Assembly: GCF_014170335.1 (NCBI RefSeq)
Contig: NZ_LZZS01000003.1
Location: 186,001-250,000, forward strand
DNA: 64,000 bases
DNA from: Achromobacter sp. UMC46
Lineage (GTDB): Bacteria > Pseudomonadota > Gammaproteobacteria > Burkholderiales > Burkholderiaceae_B
Direction of reading: 5' to 3'
Shown here: piece after piece, positions 28,066 to 35,758 of the stretch
How positions within the stretch are numbered: position 1 is the stretch's first letter
How the letters are laid out: each line of letters opens with the position of its first letter
Notes under the pieces: generated by a model
Told to the model about the DNA's origin: nothing
Database searches by the model: none
The model's input: only the letters and a program-made list of their open reading frames with translations
Program-made: the position numbers and the translations under genes

Positions 28066-28463
28066 TCTTCAGACGCCTGATAGCCGTAGGCCGAGAGCAG
28101 GGTCTGTTGCCGTTTCATGCGTCCCAGCAACTCGCCCAGGCGAGCCAATTGAGGAAGGGCCAGATCTCGGGTCAAGGCATCGTTTTCCAGGATGCGCACG
28201 AGCAGGTCGTACTTCATCGCGCGGGCGGCTTCATCCAGCGGAACCTTTTGTTCGGACTGGCGCAAACGTTCGACGCGTTCGCAATACTGTTGGCCATGGA
28301 CCATCGCCATGTCCCAGTCGCCCGCCTTGGCGGCGGTCAGCATTTCATCCGTAATGGACGCGATTTCCTGGTAGTTTTCCAGGATGGGGGGAGGGGACTG
28401 GGTAAGGGACGTCATGGAAATCTCGGGCGTTCGCAGGCTGACTGCAGGCATGTTCTGGGCCAT
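28062..28463 (-). CDS. fliT: Flagellar chaperone FliT
   Basis: 133-residue helical protein, the export chaperone for the filament cap FliD. Family-like stretches are ILENYQEIASITDEMLTAAKAGDWD and the C-terminal LARLGELLGRMKRQQTLLSAYG. In enteric bacteria FliT also inhibits FlhDC. Its ATG overlaps the fliS stop by one base (TAATG) and its stop overlaps the next start by four. The first 16 residues may be extra; a second ATG giving MTSLTQSPP lies 48 bases downstream. Confidence 0.85.
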   Translation of the reverse strand: MAQNMPAVSLRTPEISMTSLTQSPPPILENYQEIASITDEMLTAAKAGDWDMAMVHGQQYCERVERLRQSEQKVPLDEAARAMKYDLLVRILENDALTRDLALPQLARLGELLGRMKRQQTLLSAYGYQASEE

Positions 28464-28891
28464 TACGGCTCCAAGCCGCCAGCCGGCCGGTCGATGGAAG
28501 TCTGCCAGGCGTCGGCCAAGTCGGCCAGCAGCCGGTCGGCAATATCGAGCTGCTCGACATCTGCCTTCAGGTTCGCAGTCAGCAGCGTGCGGATGATGTA
28601 GTCGTATAGAAGGGCAAGATTGGCGGCGATATCGCCGCCTGCTTCCATATTCAGACCGGTCTTCAGACCTTCATCGACAATCTTGATCGCTTTCGAGATG
28701 GCCGCGCCGCGTTCGGCGATCCGGCCTTCGTTCAAATGAATCCGGGCCTGCCCGATCGCTGCCCGGGCACCCAGGTAGAGCAATGTGATCAGCCGCTCCG
28801 GACTGGCGCCCAGGACTTGCGTTTCCAAGCCGATATCGGCATAGGAACGAACGGAATGAGACCCTGAGGGCCGTCGGGCGGCATACGTCAT
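28463..28891 (-). CDS. fliS: Flagellin export chaperone FliS
   Basis: 142 residues, the four-helix chaperone that binds the C-terminus of flagellin and prevents early assembly. Conserved: SYADIGLETQVLGASPERLITLLY and the later IVDEGLKTGLNMEAGGDIAANLALLYDYI. It lies 19 bases after fliD. Its partner flagellin is not in this window. Confidence 0.95.
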   Translation of the reverse strand: MTYAARRPSGSHSVRSYADIGLETQVLGASPERLITLLYLGARAAIGQARIHLNEGRIAERGAAISKAIKIVDEGLKTGLNMEAGGDIAANLALLYDYIIRTLLTANLKADVEQLDIADRLLADLADAWQTSIDRPAGGLEP

Positions 28892-28910
28892 TTAATGCAT
28901 CTTCTATAGG

Positions 28911-30299
28911 TTACTTGGCGGACTTGTTCAGTGCCTCGAACTGCTGGGTCAGATAATTTCCCGTGCTTTGCATCTTCATGTAGAACGAGTCGAGCGCCAC
29001 GAACTGCGTGCGCATCCGTTCGATTTCCGCGTCGCTTGAAGCCTTTGCGCGCGCCTGCTGCGCGTCTAGCGCGCTGATCGTCTTGGCCAGGCCGTCCTGG
29101 CGCGTCTTCAACGAGCCTGTCGAGCCCAGCACGTCCTTCAGCGCCGCGTCGATATTCTTGGCCAAGCCGTTTTCGCCGGTCAGCAGCTTGGTGACATCGG
29201 CGGGATTATCGGTCAACGCCTTGGTCAGCTTGGTCGTGTCCAACTTCAATTCGCGGGCGGTGGCATCGGTCGTGATGCCCAGATCCGCCAGCGAGCGGAG
29301 CGTGCCGTTGCCCAATACGTTCTGCAATGCGCCAGCCAGTGCGGATTGGATCGAGCGGGTGGTGCCGTCGCCCGTCAGCGGCTGGTTGGTCGCTGCTTTT
29401 GCGTCGAACGACGTCAGGTTCTTGATCGTGGTTTGCAGCGTCTTGTACTTGGTGACGAAGTCCTGGATCGCCTTGGTGGCCACCGAAGCGTCGGCTTCCA
29501 GCTTCAGCGTGATGGGCTTGTCGGTTTCCGTCTTTTCGGTCAAGTTCAGCGTAATGCCGTCGATGGCGGTCGAAATATTGTTCGAACCGCTTTTGACTGA
29601 AATGCCGTTGATGATGACTTCAGCGTCTTGCGCCTTGGTGGCCGCCATGCCGGTCGTGTTGCCGCTGGCGTCCGTGCTGAAGCTCAGGATGTTCTGAAGC
29701 GACGCGTCGCCGTTCACGGTGATGGACTTTACCGACGCCTTTTCACCGGTGTCCCGCGCGGTGAGCATCAAATAGTTGTTGCCGTTGCCGTCGTTGATGA
29801 CGGTGGCGCGCAAGCCGGTCTTGTCGTCGGCGTTGATCGCTTTGACGATGCCGTTCAGCGAGGTGTCGTTTTTCAGGTCGACCGTGCGCTTGGTGCCGTC
29901 CGCCAGTTCGATCTCGAACGTGCCCGTCGTGCCGTTCTGTGCGGTTCGATCAGCGACGGCTGACGATTGCAGGCTTTGGGCCCGCGCCAGGTTTTTCACT
30001 TCGATCGTATATTGGCCCGCGACGGCGCCCTCGGCTGCCACGGTGGCCGTCAAGGCTGAACCGCCCGTGACGCTACCCTTGATGGCGCCCATCGTTTCCG
30101 CCTTGCCCAATACGGCGGCCGACGACTGCAGCGCTTCCAGCGCGCTTTGCAGCTGCGAGTAAGCGTCAATGCGGGTCTGATAACTTTGCGCGCGCGTGGT
30201 GTAGACGGAGAGCTTTTTCGTCTCGGCGTCTTGCAGGTCAGACAGGATTTTTTCCAGCGGCAAGCCGGAAACTGAGCCGAGGTTAGTGATGGAAGCCAT
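28911..30299 (-). CDS. fliD: Flagellar filament cap protein FliD (HAP2)
   Basis: 462 residues. Secreted protein that forms the cap under which flagellin subunits fold. N-terminal MASITNLGSVSGLPLEKIL and the C-terminal coiled coil (RMRTQFVALDSFYMKMQSTGNYLTQQF) are typical, with Ser/Thr-rich variable domains between. GAAAGGAA lies seven bases before the ATG. It follows flaG after 144 bases that include a weak terminator-like hairpin, so part of its expression may come from readthrough. Confidence 0.95.
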   Translation of the reverse strand: MASITNLGSVSGLPLEKILSDLQDAETKKLSVYTTRAQSYQTRIDAYSQLQSALEALQSSAAVLGKAETMGAIKGSVTGGSALTATVAAEGAVAGQYTIEVKNLARAQSLQSSAVADRTAQNGTTGTFEIELADGTKRTVDLKNDTSLNGIVKAINADDKTGLRATVINDGNGNNYLMLTARDTGEKASVKSITVNGDASLQNILSFSTDASGNTTGMAATKAQDAEVIINGISVKSGSNNISTAIDGITLNLTEKTETDKPITLKLEADASVATKAIQDFVTKYKTLQTTIKNLTSFDAKAATNQPLTGDGTTRSIQSALAGALQNVLGNGTLRSLADLGITTDATARELKLDTTKLTKALTDNPADVTKLLTGENGLAKNIDAALKDVLGSTGSLKTRQDGLAKTISALDAQQARAKASSDAEIERMRTQFVALDSFYMKMQSTGNYLTQQFEALNKSAK

Positions 30300-30409
30300 G
30301 TGAAATTCCTTTCTTGCGAAGCGATTCTGTCAAAAATACGGTGCCGGCGATTGGCCGGGTAAGGGCATAAGGCGGGCCTAATTCGGTGCTTCTCTCACTG
30401 ATTGGCGCC

Positions 30410-30433
30410 AAAAAGGGCGATAAACGCCGTTTT
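30410..30433 (-). terminator. Weak terminator-like hairpin between flaG and fliD
   Basis: Read on the minus strand: AAAAC-GGCG-TTTAT-CGCC-C-TTTTT. Four GC pairs, a C/C mismatch and an A/T outer stem with a T-run. The palindrome TTGGCGCCAA (30402-30411) overlaps its end. It could attenuate fliD expression relative to flaG. Confidence 0.4.
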
Positions 30434-30443
30434 AAGGGCCGCA

Positions 30444-30821
30444 TTAGGCTGTTGTTTTGATGCCATTGCCTTGCATGTTCACGATCATTTTGGCGATTTT
30501 CAGCACGGTTTCGCTGGGGATGGTGCGAATGACGTCCCCCGATTCCGCGTCCACGACCGACACCACGACCTGGTGCACGTTGGGGTCGATTTCGAACTGG
30601 AGTTGCGTGGACCAAGCTTTCATCTGGTCGTTGATCTCGTCCAGCGCCTTGTCCAAAGGCAACTTCTGCGAGTCTGACTGGTCCGACGTGGCGCTGTCGG
30701 AAGCACCGCTATTGGTCGCTGCCGCGGCCGGCGTCACGCTAACGGCCGGTTCGGCCACGACGGGCGCCGGCGTGATCGCAGCGGGTGCGTACGTAGCGGG
30801 TGCTAAGGGGGTTACGGCCAT
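30444..30821 (-). CDS. flaG: FlaG-family protein
   Basis: 125 residues from the ATG at 30821, which has GGAG six bases upstream; a GTG two codons earlier is possible. The C-terminal half is the FlaG domain (FEIDPNVHQVVVSVVDAESGDVIRTIPSE), and the N-terminal half is Ala/Thr/Pro-rich. FlaG proteins influence filament length in several polar flagellates. It is the first gene of the operon running to ycgR and has a FliA promoter about 67 bases upstream. Confidence 0.93.
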   Translation of the reverse strand: MAVTPLAPATYAPAAITPAPVVAEPAVSVTPAAAATNSGASDSATSDQSDSQKLPLDKALDEINDQMKAWSTQLQFEIDPNVHQVVVSVVDAESGDVIRTIPSETVLKIAKMIVNMQGNGIKTTA

Positions 30822-30887
30822 GATCACTCCAGCGGCGATGTGGGCGTCTCGGAGGAACGCGCTGTTTTCAGGGAATTCTCAGCTACC

Positions 30888-30914
30888 ATAACGGCATGCC
30901 CGCAGGGAACTTTA
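30888..30914 (-). promoter_or_regulatory. FliA (sigma-28) promoter for the flaG-fliD operon
   Basis: On the minus strand TAAAGTTC (30914-30907), 11 bases, GCCGTTAT (30895-30888); consensus TAAAGTTT-N11-GCCGATAA. 13 of 16 bases match with exact spacing. It faces away from the IclR regulator gene, whose start lies 50 bases to the other side. Confidence 0.8.
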
Positions 30915-30963
30915 GCCCCCGGCGCGGCAGATGTTTCACGTGCTAAACAGTTCGGATCGGGCA

Positions 30964-31701
30964 ATGAGTGTCAAGACGGCGCTGCGAGTCATCGAAATCA
31001 TCGAAACCTTTGCCCGCGAAAAACGCGCGCTGCCCTTGTCGGAACTGGCCCGGCTGCTGGATGTCCCCGTTTCCAGTTGCCTGGCGCTCATCCGCACCTT
31101 GACTGGCCTGGGCTACCTGTATGAAACCGGGCGCCGCCAGGGCTATTACCCGACCGGCCGCCTGCTGGCCATGGCCCAGCGCATCGCGCGCGCCGACCCC
31201 GTCCTGGACCGGGTCTATCCCAGCCTGGTCGAATTAAGAGACGCCACCCGCGAAACCGTCGTGTTCGCCAAGCTGACCCAGGACGGGCGCGTGGTCTATC
31301 TGGATGTGCTGGATTCGCCGCATACCATCCGATACGCGCCCGTTGCAGGCGAGTTCAAGGACGTTCACGCCAATTCGTTGGGCAAGGCCCTGATGTCGCT
31401 GATGGCGGAGCCCGCCCGCACCGCGATGCTGTCGGGCTTGGCGATGACCCGCTACAACGAGCGTACGCTCGTCACCGCGCAGGCGCTCGAGGACGATATC
31501 CACCTGTCGCGCCAGCGGGGGTGGTTCATGAACAGCGGGGAATCCATTGCCGACGTCGGCGCCATCGCGTGGCCCGTCACCTTGTCGGGCGAGCACTACG
31601 CGATCTCCGTGGGTGGCCCGATCTACCGGATCGAGCCGCAGCAGGAAACGTACGCGCGCATCCTGCGCGCCGCCTGCACCGGGCTGGAACAGCAGGCCTG
31701 A
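30964..31701 (+). CDS. IclR-family transcriptional regulator
   Basis: 245 residues from MSVKTALRVIEIIETF. The start at 30964 matches how IclR proteins begin; an ATG at 30931 would add 11 residues without alignment support. N-terminal winged helix (about 5-65; LSELARLLDVPVSSCLALIRTL is the recognition helix region) and a C-terminal ligand-binding GAF-like domain (DVHANSLGKALMSLM, ending in SGEHYAISVGGPIYRI). It is convergent with the CoA-dependent catabolic operon at 31744-35600 and is its likely regulator. The effector is unknown. It is the first gene past the motility block. Confidence 0.9.
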   Translation: MSVKTALRVIEIIETFAREKRALPLSELARLLDVPVSSCLALIRTLTGLGYLYETGRRQGYYPTGRLLAMAQRIARADPVLDRVYPSLVELRDATRETVVFAKLTQDGRVVYLDVLDSPHTIRYAPVAGEFKDVHANSLGKALMSLMAEPARTAMLSGLAMTRYNERTLVTAQALEDDIHLSRQRGWFMNSGESIADVGAIAWPVTLSGEHYAISVGGPIYRIEPQQETYARILRAACTGLEQQA

Positions 31702-31743
31702 GGCGGCCACCGCGCCGGGTCGCGCGGCGGCCGCCGGCCAGCC

Positions 31744-32913
31744 TCAGTACGATTTCGGCAGCCCTAGCACTTTTTCCGCGATGAAGCACATGATCAACTG
31801 CGGGCTGACAGGCGCAATGCGCGGGATGAAGCTCTCGCGCAGCAGGCGCTCGACGTGGTATTCCTTGGCGTAGCCCATGCCGCCCAGCGTCATCACGGCG
31901 GTCTGGCACGCGTTGTAGCCGGCTTCGGCCGCCAGGTACTTGGCGGAATTGGCGTAGGGTCCGCAGGGCTGGCCCGCGTCGTACAGGCTGGCGGCCTTGA
32001 ACACCATCAGGTCCGCCGCTTCCAGCTGCATCCAGGCCTGCGCCAGCGGATGCTGGATGCCCTGGTTCTGCCCGATGGGCCGGCCGAACACGGTGCGCTC
32101 GCCGGCGTACTTCACGGCCCGGTCCAGCGCGGCGCGGCCGATGCCCACCGCTTCGGCGGCGATCAGGATGCGTTCCGGGTTCAGGCCATGCAGGATGTAT
32201 TCAAAGCCGCGGCCTTCTTCGCCGATCCGGTCGGCCACCGGAATGCGCAGGCCATCGATGAACAGCATGTTCGAGTCCACGGCCTTGCGGCCCATTTTCT
32301 CGATTTCCCGTACTTCGATCTTCTCGCGGTCCAGGTCGGTATAGAACAGCGACAGCCCTTGCGTGGGCTTGTCCACCTCGGCCAACGGGGTGGTGCGCGC
32401 CAGCAGCAGCATCTTGTTGGCCACCTGCGCCGTCGAGATCCAGATCTTGCGGCCATGCACCACGTACTCGTCGCCCTGGCGCACGGCGCGCGTGGACAGC
32501 TTGGTCGTGTCCAGCCCGGCGTCGGGCTCGGTGACGGCGAAGCAGGCCTTCTCGCGGCCGGCGATCAGCGGCTCCAGCCAGCGCGCGCGCTGCTCGTCGC
32601 TGCCGAACACCACCACGGGGTTCAGGCCGAAGATGTTCATGTGGACCGCCGACGCGCCGGTGAACCCGGCGCCGGAGGCGGCGATCGTCTGCATCATCAG
32701 CGCGGCTTCCGTCATGCCCAGTCCGGCGCCGCCGTATTCCTGCGGCATGGCGATGCCCAGCCAGCCGTCGCGGGCCAGGTCGGCATGCAGCGGCTCGGGG
32801 AAACCGCCTTCGCGGTCGCGTTCCAGCCAGTATTCGTCGGGATAGCGGTCGCAGATGCGCGACACGGCGTCGCGCAGCGCCAATTGCTCGGGGGTGAAGG
32901 CAAAGTCCATCAT
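31744..32913 (-). CDS. Acyl-CoA dehydrogenase family protein
   Basis: FAD-dependent dehydrogenase of 389 residues that introduces a double bond into an acyl-CoA. Family motifs: FAVTEPDAGLD (FAD/substrate loop), GRKIWIS, ERTVFGRPIG and GGMGYAKEYHVERLLRE. The usual catalytic Glu of the C-terminal YEGT motif is missing: the site reads IAPVSPQL. A Glu at residue 247 (LNPERILIA) stands where isovaleryl-CoA dehydrogenase carries its catalytic base. It overlaps the CoA-transferase gene by four bases (ATGA), which links the two steps. Substrate unknown; a branched or unusual acyl-CoA is plausible. Confidence 0.88.
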   Translation of the reverse strand: MMDFAFTPEQLALRDAVSRICDRYPDEYWLERDREGGFPEPLHADLARDGWLGIAMPQEYGGAGLGMTEAALMMQTIAASGAGFTGASAVHMNIFGLNPVVVFGSDEQRARWLEPLIAGREKACFAVTEPDAGLDTTKLSTRAVRQGDEYVVHGRKIWISTAQVANKMLLLARTTPLAEVDKPTQGLSLFYTDLDREKIEVREIEKMGRKAVDSNMLFIDGLRIPVADRIGEEGRGFEYILHGLNPERILIAAEAVGIGRAALDRAVKYAGERTVFGRPIGQNQGIQHPLAQAWMQLEAADLMVFKAASLYDAGQPCGPYANSAKYLAAEAGYNACQTAVMTLGGMGYAKEYHVERLLRESFIPRIAPVSPQLIMCFIAEKVLGLPKSY

Positions 32914-34145
32914 TCGTTTCCGTCTTGGGTAATGCCGCGGTCGATCAGAGCGTCGATCCGGGCGGCGTCATAGCCGGCTTGCGCCAGCACTTCGCGGCTG
33001 TGTTCGCCCAGCCTGGGGGCCGGCCGGCGCAGGGACGTCGGCGTGCCCTGGTACCGGCCCAGCGGCGCGGTGGTGCGTATCCGGCCTTCCGAAGGGTGGT
33101 CCATTTCGCGGATGAACCCGGTGGCGGCCAGGTGCTCGTCCTGCAGCAGGCCGTCCACGGTGTACAGCTGGGACGCCGGGATGTCCGCGCGCGCCAGGTC
33201 GTCCAGCCATTCCTGGCTCGTGCGCGTGGCGATCACCTCCGCCACGAAGGCGTAGACCTCGCCGATGTGCGCGGCGCGCGCCCCGTGCGTGCAGAATCGC
33301 GGGTCCTTCTGGAGTTCAGGCCGGCCGATCAGGCCGAAGAAATTGCGCCAGTGCTTGTCGTTGTAGATCAACAGGCAGATATAGCCGTCGGCCGTCGCAT
33401 AAGGCCGCCGATGCGGCGCCAGCAGGCGCGCGTAGCCGGTCGGGCCCAGCGGAGGCTCGAACGTGGCGCCGCCCAGGTGGTCGCCCAACACCAGGTGCGC
33501 CATGCCTTCGAACATCGGGATTTCCACTTGTTGCCCGTGGCCCGCGGCTTTGGCGTGCAGCACCGCCGACACCAGGGCAATGCCCACGTGCAGCCCGACG
33601 GCGCGGTCCGCCAGCGTCAACGGCGCGTAGCGCGGCACGTCGCCGCTTTGTTGCGCGGACAGCGCGGCGATCCCGGTCTGGCCCTGGATCAGGTCGTCGT
33701 AGGCGGGCCGCCCCGCATACGGGCCGGCCTCGCCGAAGCCATAGGCGCCCAGGTAGACGATGCGCGGATTGCGCGCGGCCACCGCCTCGTACGACAGTCC
33801 CAGGCGCGCCATGGCTTGCGGCCGGATGTTATAGAGCAGCGCGTCGCAGCTTTCGGCCAGTTTCAGGCAGGCGTCCAGGCCCTCGGGCGTCTTCAGGTCC
33901 AGCACGATGGATCGTTTGTTGCGGTTCAGGTGCAGGTACAGGTGGCCCATGCCGGGGTTGCGCATGGGGCCGACGGCGCGCATGTTGTCGCCCGAAGGGG
34001 GTTCCACCTTGATCACGTCGGCGCCCAGATCCGCCAGGATCTGCGTGGCGTAGGGGCCCATCACGACCGAACTCAGGTCCAGGATGCGCACGCCGGTCAG
34101 CGGGCCGGCGCCGGGTGTTGCGTCAGGCGCGTTCTGTTGCGTCAT
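32910..34145 (-). CDS. Class III (CaiB/BaiF family) CoA-transferase
   Basis: 411 residues from MTQQNAPDA. The frame is open further upstream over the next gene, but the ATG at 34145 overlaps the stop of the binding-protein gene by four bases. Family marks: GPLTGVRILDLSSVVMGPYATQ at the N-terminus, ADVIKVEPP, RNKRSIVLDLK, and AYDDLIQGQTG with Asp 150 at the position of the catalytic Asp. It probably moves CoA onto a carboxylic acid imported with the help of the Bug protein, feeding the dehydrogenase. Exact donor and acceptor cannot be read. Confidence 0.9.
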   Translation of the reverse strand: MTQQNAPDATPGAGPLTGVRILDLSSVVMGPYATQILADLGADVIKVEPPSGDNMRAVGPMRNPGMGHLYLHLNRNKRSIVLDLKTPEGLDACLKLAESCDALLYNIRPQAMARLGLSYEAVAARNPRIVYLGAYGFGEAGPYAGRPAYDDLIQGQTGIAALSAQQSGDVPRYAPLTLADRAVGLHVGIALVSAVLHAKAAGHGQQVEIPMFEGMAHLVLGDHLGGATFEPPLGPTGYARLLAPHRRPYATADGYICLLIYNDKHWRNFFGLIGRPELQKDPRFCTHGARAAHIGEVYAFVAEVIATRTSQEWLDDLARADIPASQLYTVDGLLQDEHLAATGFIREMDHPSEGRIRTTAPLGRYQGTPTSLRRPAPRLGEHSREVLAQAGYDAARIDALIDRGITQDGNE

Positions 34146-35113
34146 TGCTGCTCGATTCCCGCGTCGCGGATCAGCTTGCCCCACAGGTCGCGTTGTTCGC
34201 TGACGAACTGGGCGAACGCTTCGGGCGTGCTGGAAAAGGCGTCGAAGCCCAGGCCGGCCAGACGCTTCTTCACGTCGGGTTTCGCCACGACCTGATTGAT
34301 CGCGGCGTTCAGTTTGGCCACGACTTCGGGCGGCAGCCCGGCCGGGCCGAAGTAGCCGTTCCACGAGTTCAGGTCGAAGTCCTTCACGCCAGCCTCCGCC
34401 ATGGACGGCAGGTCCGGCACGATGGCGCTGCGTTCGGCGGTGGATACGGCCAGCGCGCGCAACTGGCCCGATTGCACGAAGGGCAGGCCGGAGGCCAGGT
34501 CGGTGAACATGAAGTCCACCTGTCCGCCGACCACGTCGGTCAGGCCTTGCGGCGTGCCCTTGTAGGGCACGTGCAAGATGTCGATCTTGGCACGGTCGGC
34601 CAGCGTGGCGCCGGCGACGATACCCGTGCTGTTGCCGCTGGCGTAAGTGATGCGGCCGGGGTTCTTCTTGGCGTCGGCCACCAGTTCGCCGACGTTTTTC
34701 CACGGGCGCTTCGGGTTCACGACCAGGATGAACGGCAGGTTGCCGCCGCGCGCGATGGGGGTGAAGTCCTTGACCGGGTCGTAGGGCACGTTCTTCATCA
34801 GCCAGGGCGCGGCCGAGTGCGACGTATTGGTGGTGACGAACAGGGTGTATCCGTCGGGTTTGGCGCGCGCCACGTAGCTGGCCGCGATGGTGGCGTTGGC
34901 GCCGGGCTTGTTCTCGACGACGATCTGCTGGCCCAGGATGGCGGACAGTTCGGATCCGAAAATCCGGCCGACGGCGTCCGTGCCCGAGCCGGCCGGGAAG
35001 GGCACGATCAGGGTGATGGGCTTGTTGGGATAGTCGGCGGCGTGCGCGGCAGGGGCGGCCATCACGGCCGCTCCGCTGATCAGCGCGGCGCCCAGCAGGC
35101 GTAGGTTTCGCAT
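34142..35113 (-). CDS. Bug/TctC-family tripartite tricarboxylate transporter binding protein
   Basis: 323 residues with a Sec signal peptide (MRNLRLLGAALISGAAVMAAPAAHA). The mature part begins DYPNKPITLIVPFPAGSGTDAVGR, the standard Bug signature, and shows KPGANATIAASYVA and VPYKGTPQGLTDVVGGQVDFMF. Bug proteins bind small carboxylates in the periplasm and are highly expanded in Bordetella and Achromobacter. No tctAB genes lie in this operon; a tctB-tctA pair without binding protein sits at 40071-42056. It is 64 bases after the cupin gene. Confidence 0.94.
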   Translation of the reverse strand: MRNLRLLGAALISGAAVMAAPAAHAADYPNKPITLIVPFPAGSGTDAVGRIFGSELSAILGQQIVVENKPGANATIAASYVARAKPDGYTLFVTTNTSHSAAPWLMKNVPYDPVKDFTPIARGGNLPFILVVNPKRPWKNVGELVADAKKNPGRITYASGNSTGIVAGATLADRAKIDILHVPYKGTPQGLTDVVGGQVDFMFTDLASGLPFVQSGQLRALAVSTAERSAIVPDLPSMAEAGVKDFDLNSWNGYFGPAGLPPEVVAKLNAAINQVVAKPDVKKRLAGLGFDAFSSTPEAFAQFVSEQRDLWGKLIRDAGIEQQ

Positions 35114-35177
35114 GGGTTGTCTCCAGTTTTTTGTAAGGTCAAGCGCGGCTCTACGTCCGCGGCTTGCCGCTGCGCCG

Positions 35178-35600
35178 TCAGGCGGCAGAGGGTGGCGCCG
35201 GGAAATCGCGGATCACGCGATCGGGGGATTCTTCGTAAGGCGGCGTGTAGATCACCAGCAGGCGGGCGGGCTCGTCGCTGGTGACGGTGAAGACGTGCGG
35301 GATGTCGGGCGGGAAATAGCAGCAATCGCCCGGGCCCATGTCGGCCCATTCGTCCTGCACCTGGGCGCGCGCCGTGCCCGAAATCAGGTAACAGACCTGT
35401 TCGATGCCGGGATGGGCGTGCGGCAAGGCCCCTTTGCCTTTGTCGATCACGCCCAGCAGCACTTCCACGCCGCGCGCGCCGACGGTGTCGGGACCGATCA
35501 GTCGGCGGTTGAGCGTGCCGGTGTGGTTGGCGGGGTGGTAGCCCGGAACGTCGGCCTCGCGGACCAGCCAGCCTGGGGTTTTCTGCTGCGTCATGTTCAT
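35178..35600 (-). CDS. Cupin-domain protein
   Basis: 140-residue single-domain cupin. Metal-binding motif 1 is HAHPGIEQVCYLISG (HxH and E) and motif 2 is PGDCCYFPPDIPHVF. First gene of the catabolic operon; the ATG at 35600 and another two codons later are both possible. Such small cupins can be isomerases, dioxygenases or lactonases, or be sensors. With the CoA-transferase and dehydrogenase next to it, a step in acid catabolism is likely, but nothing shows the reaction. Confidence 0.85.
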   Translation of the reverse strand: MNMTQQKTPGWLVREADVPGYHPANHTGTLNRRLIGPDTVGARGVEVLLGVIDKGKGALPHAHPGIEQVCYLISGTARAQVQDEWADMGPGDCCYFPPDIPHVFTVTSDEPARLLVIYTPPYEESPDRVIRDFPAPPSAA

Positions 35601-35613
35601 CCGTTTAAATTTC

Positions 35614-35639
35614 CATACATAAATTTATTTTCACGTATG
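35614..35639 (-). promoter_or_regulatory. AT-rich palindrome upstream of the cupin operon, possible IclR-type operator
   Basis: CATAC (35614-35618) and GTATG (35635-35639) flank the perfect palindrome ATAAATTTAT (35619-35628). It lies 14-39 bases before the cupin ATG, a fitting place for a regulator. The link to the IclR protein at 30964 is inferred from the shared locus only. Confidence 0.4.
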
Positions 35640-35758
35640 AGAAAAACATCGGCAAGCGCTTTTTCAGGCCAGATACCGTGCCGCGCCCTAGGGGATTAGG
35701 GAAAACACCGTGCGCGGACTGCTAAAATCCAAGGCTGATCTCACTTCGCGACCCCGCC

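Noticed and set aside
28892-30963. Flagellin gene expected near fliD/flaG
   Set aside because: No flagellin-like frame is present on either strand; the gene must be elsewhere in the genome.
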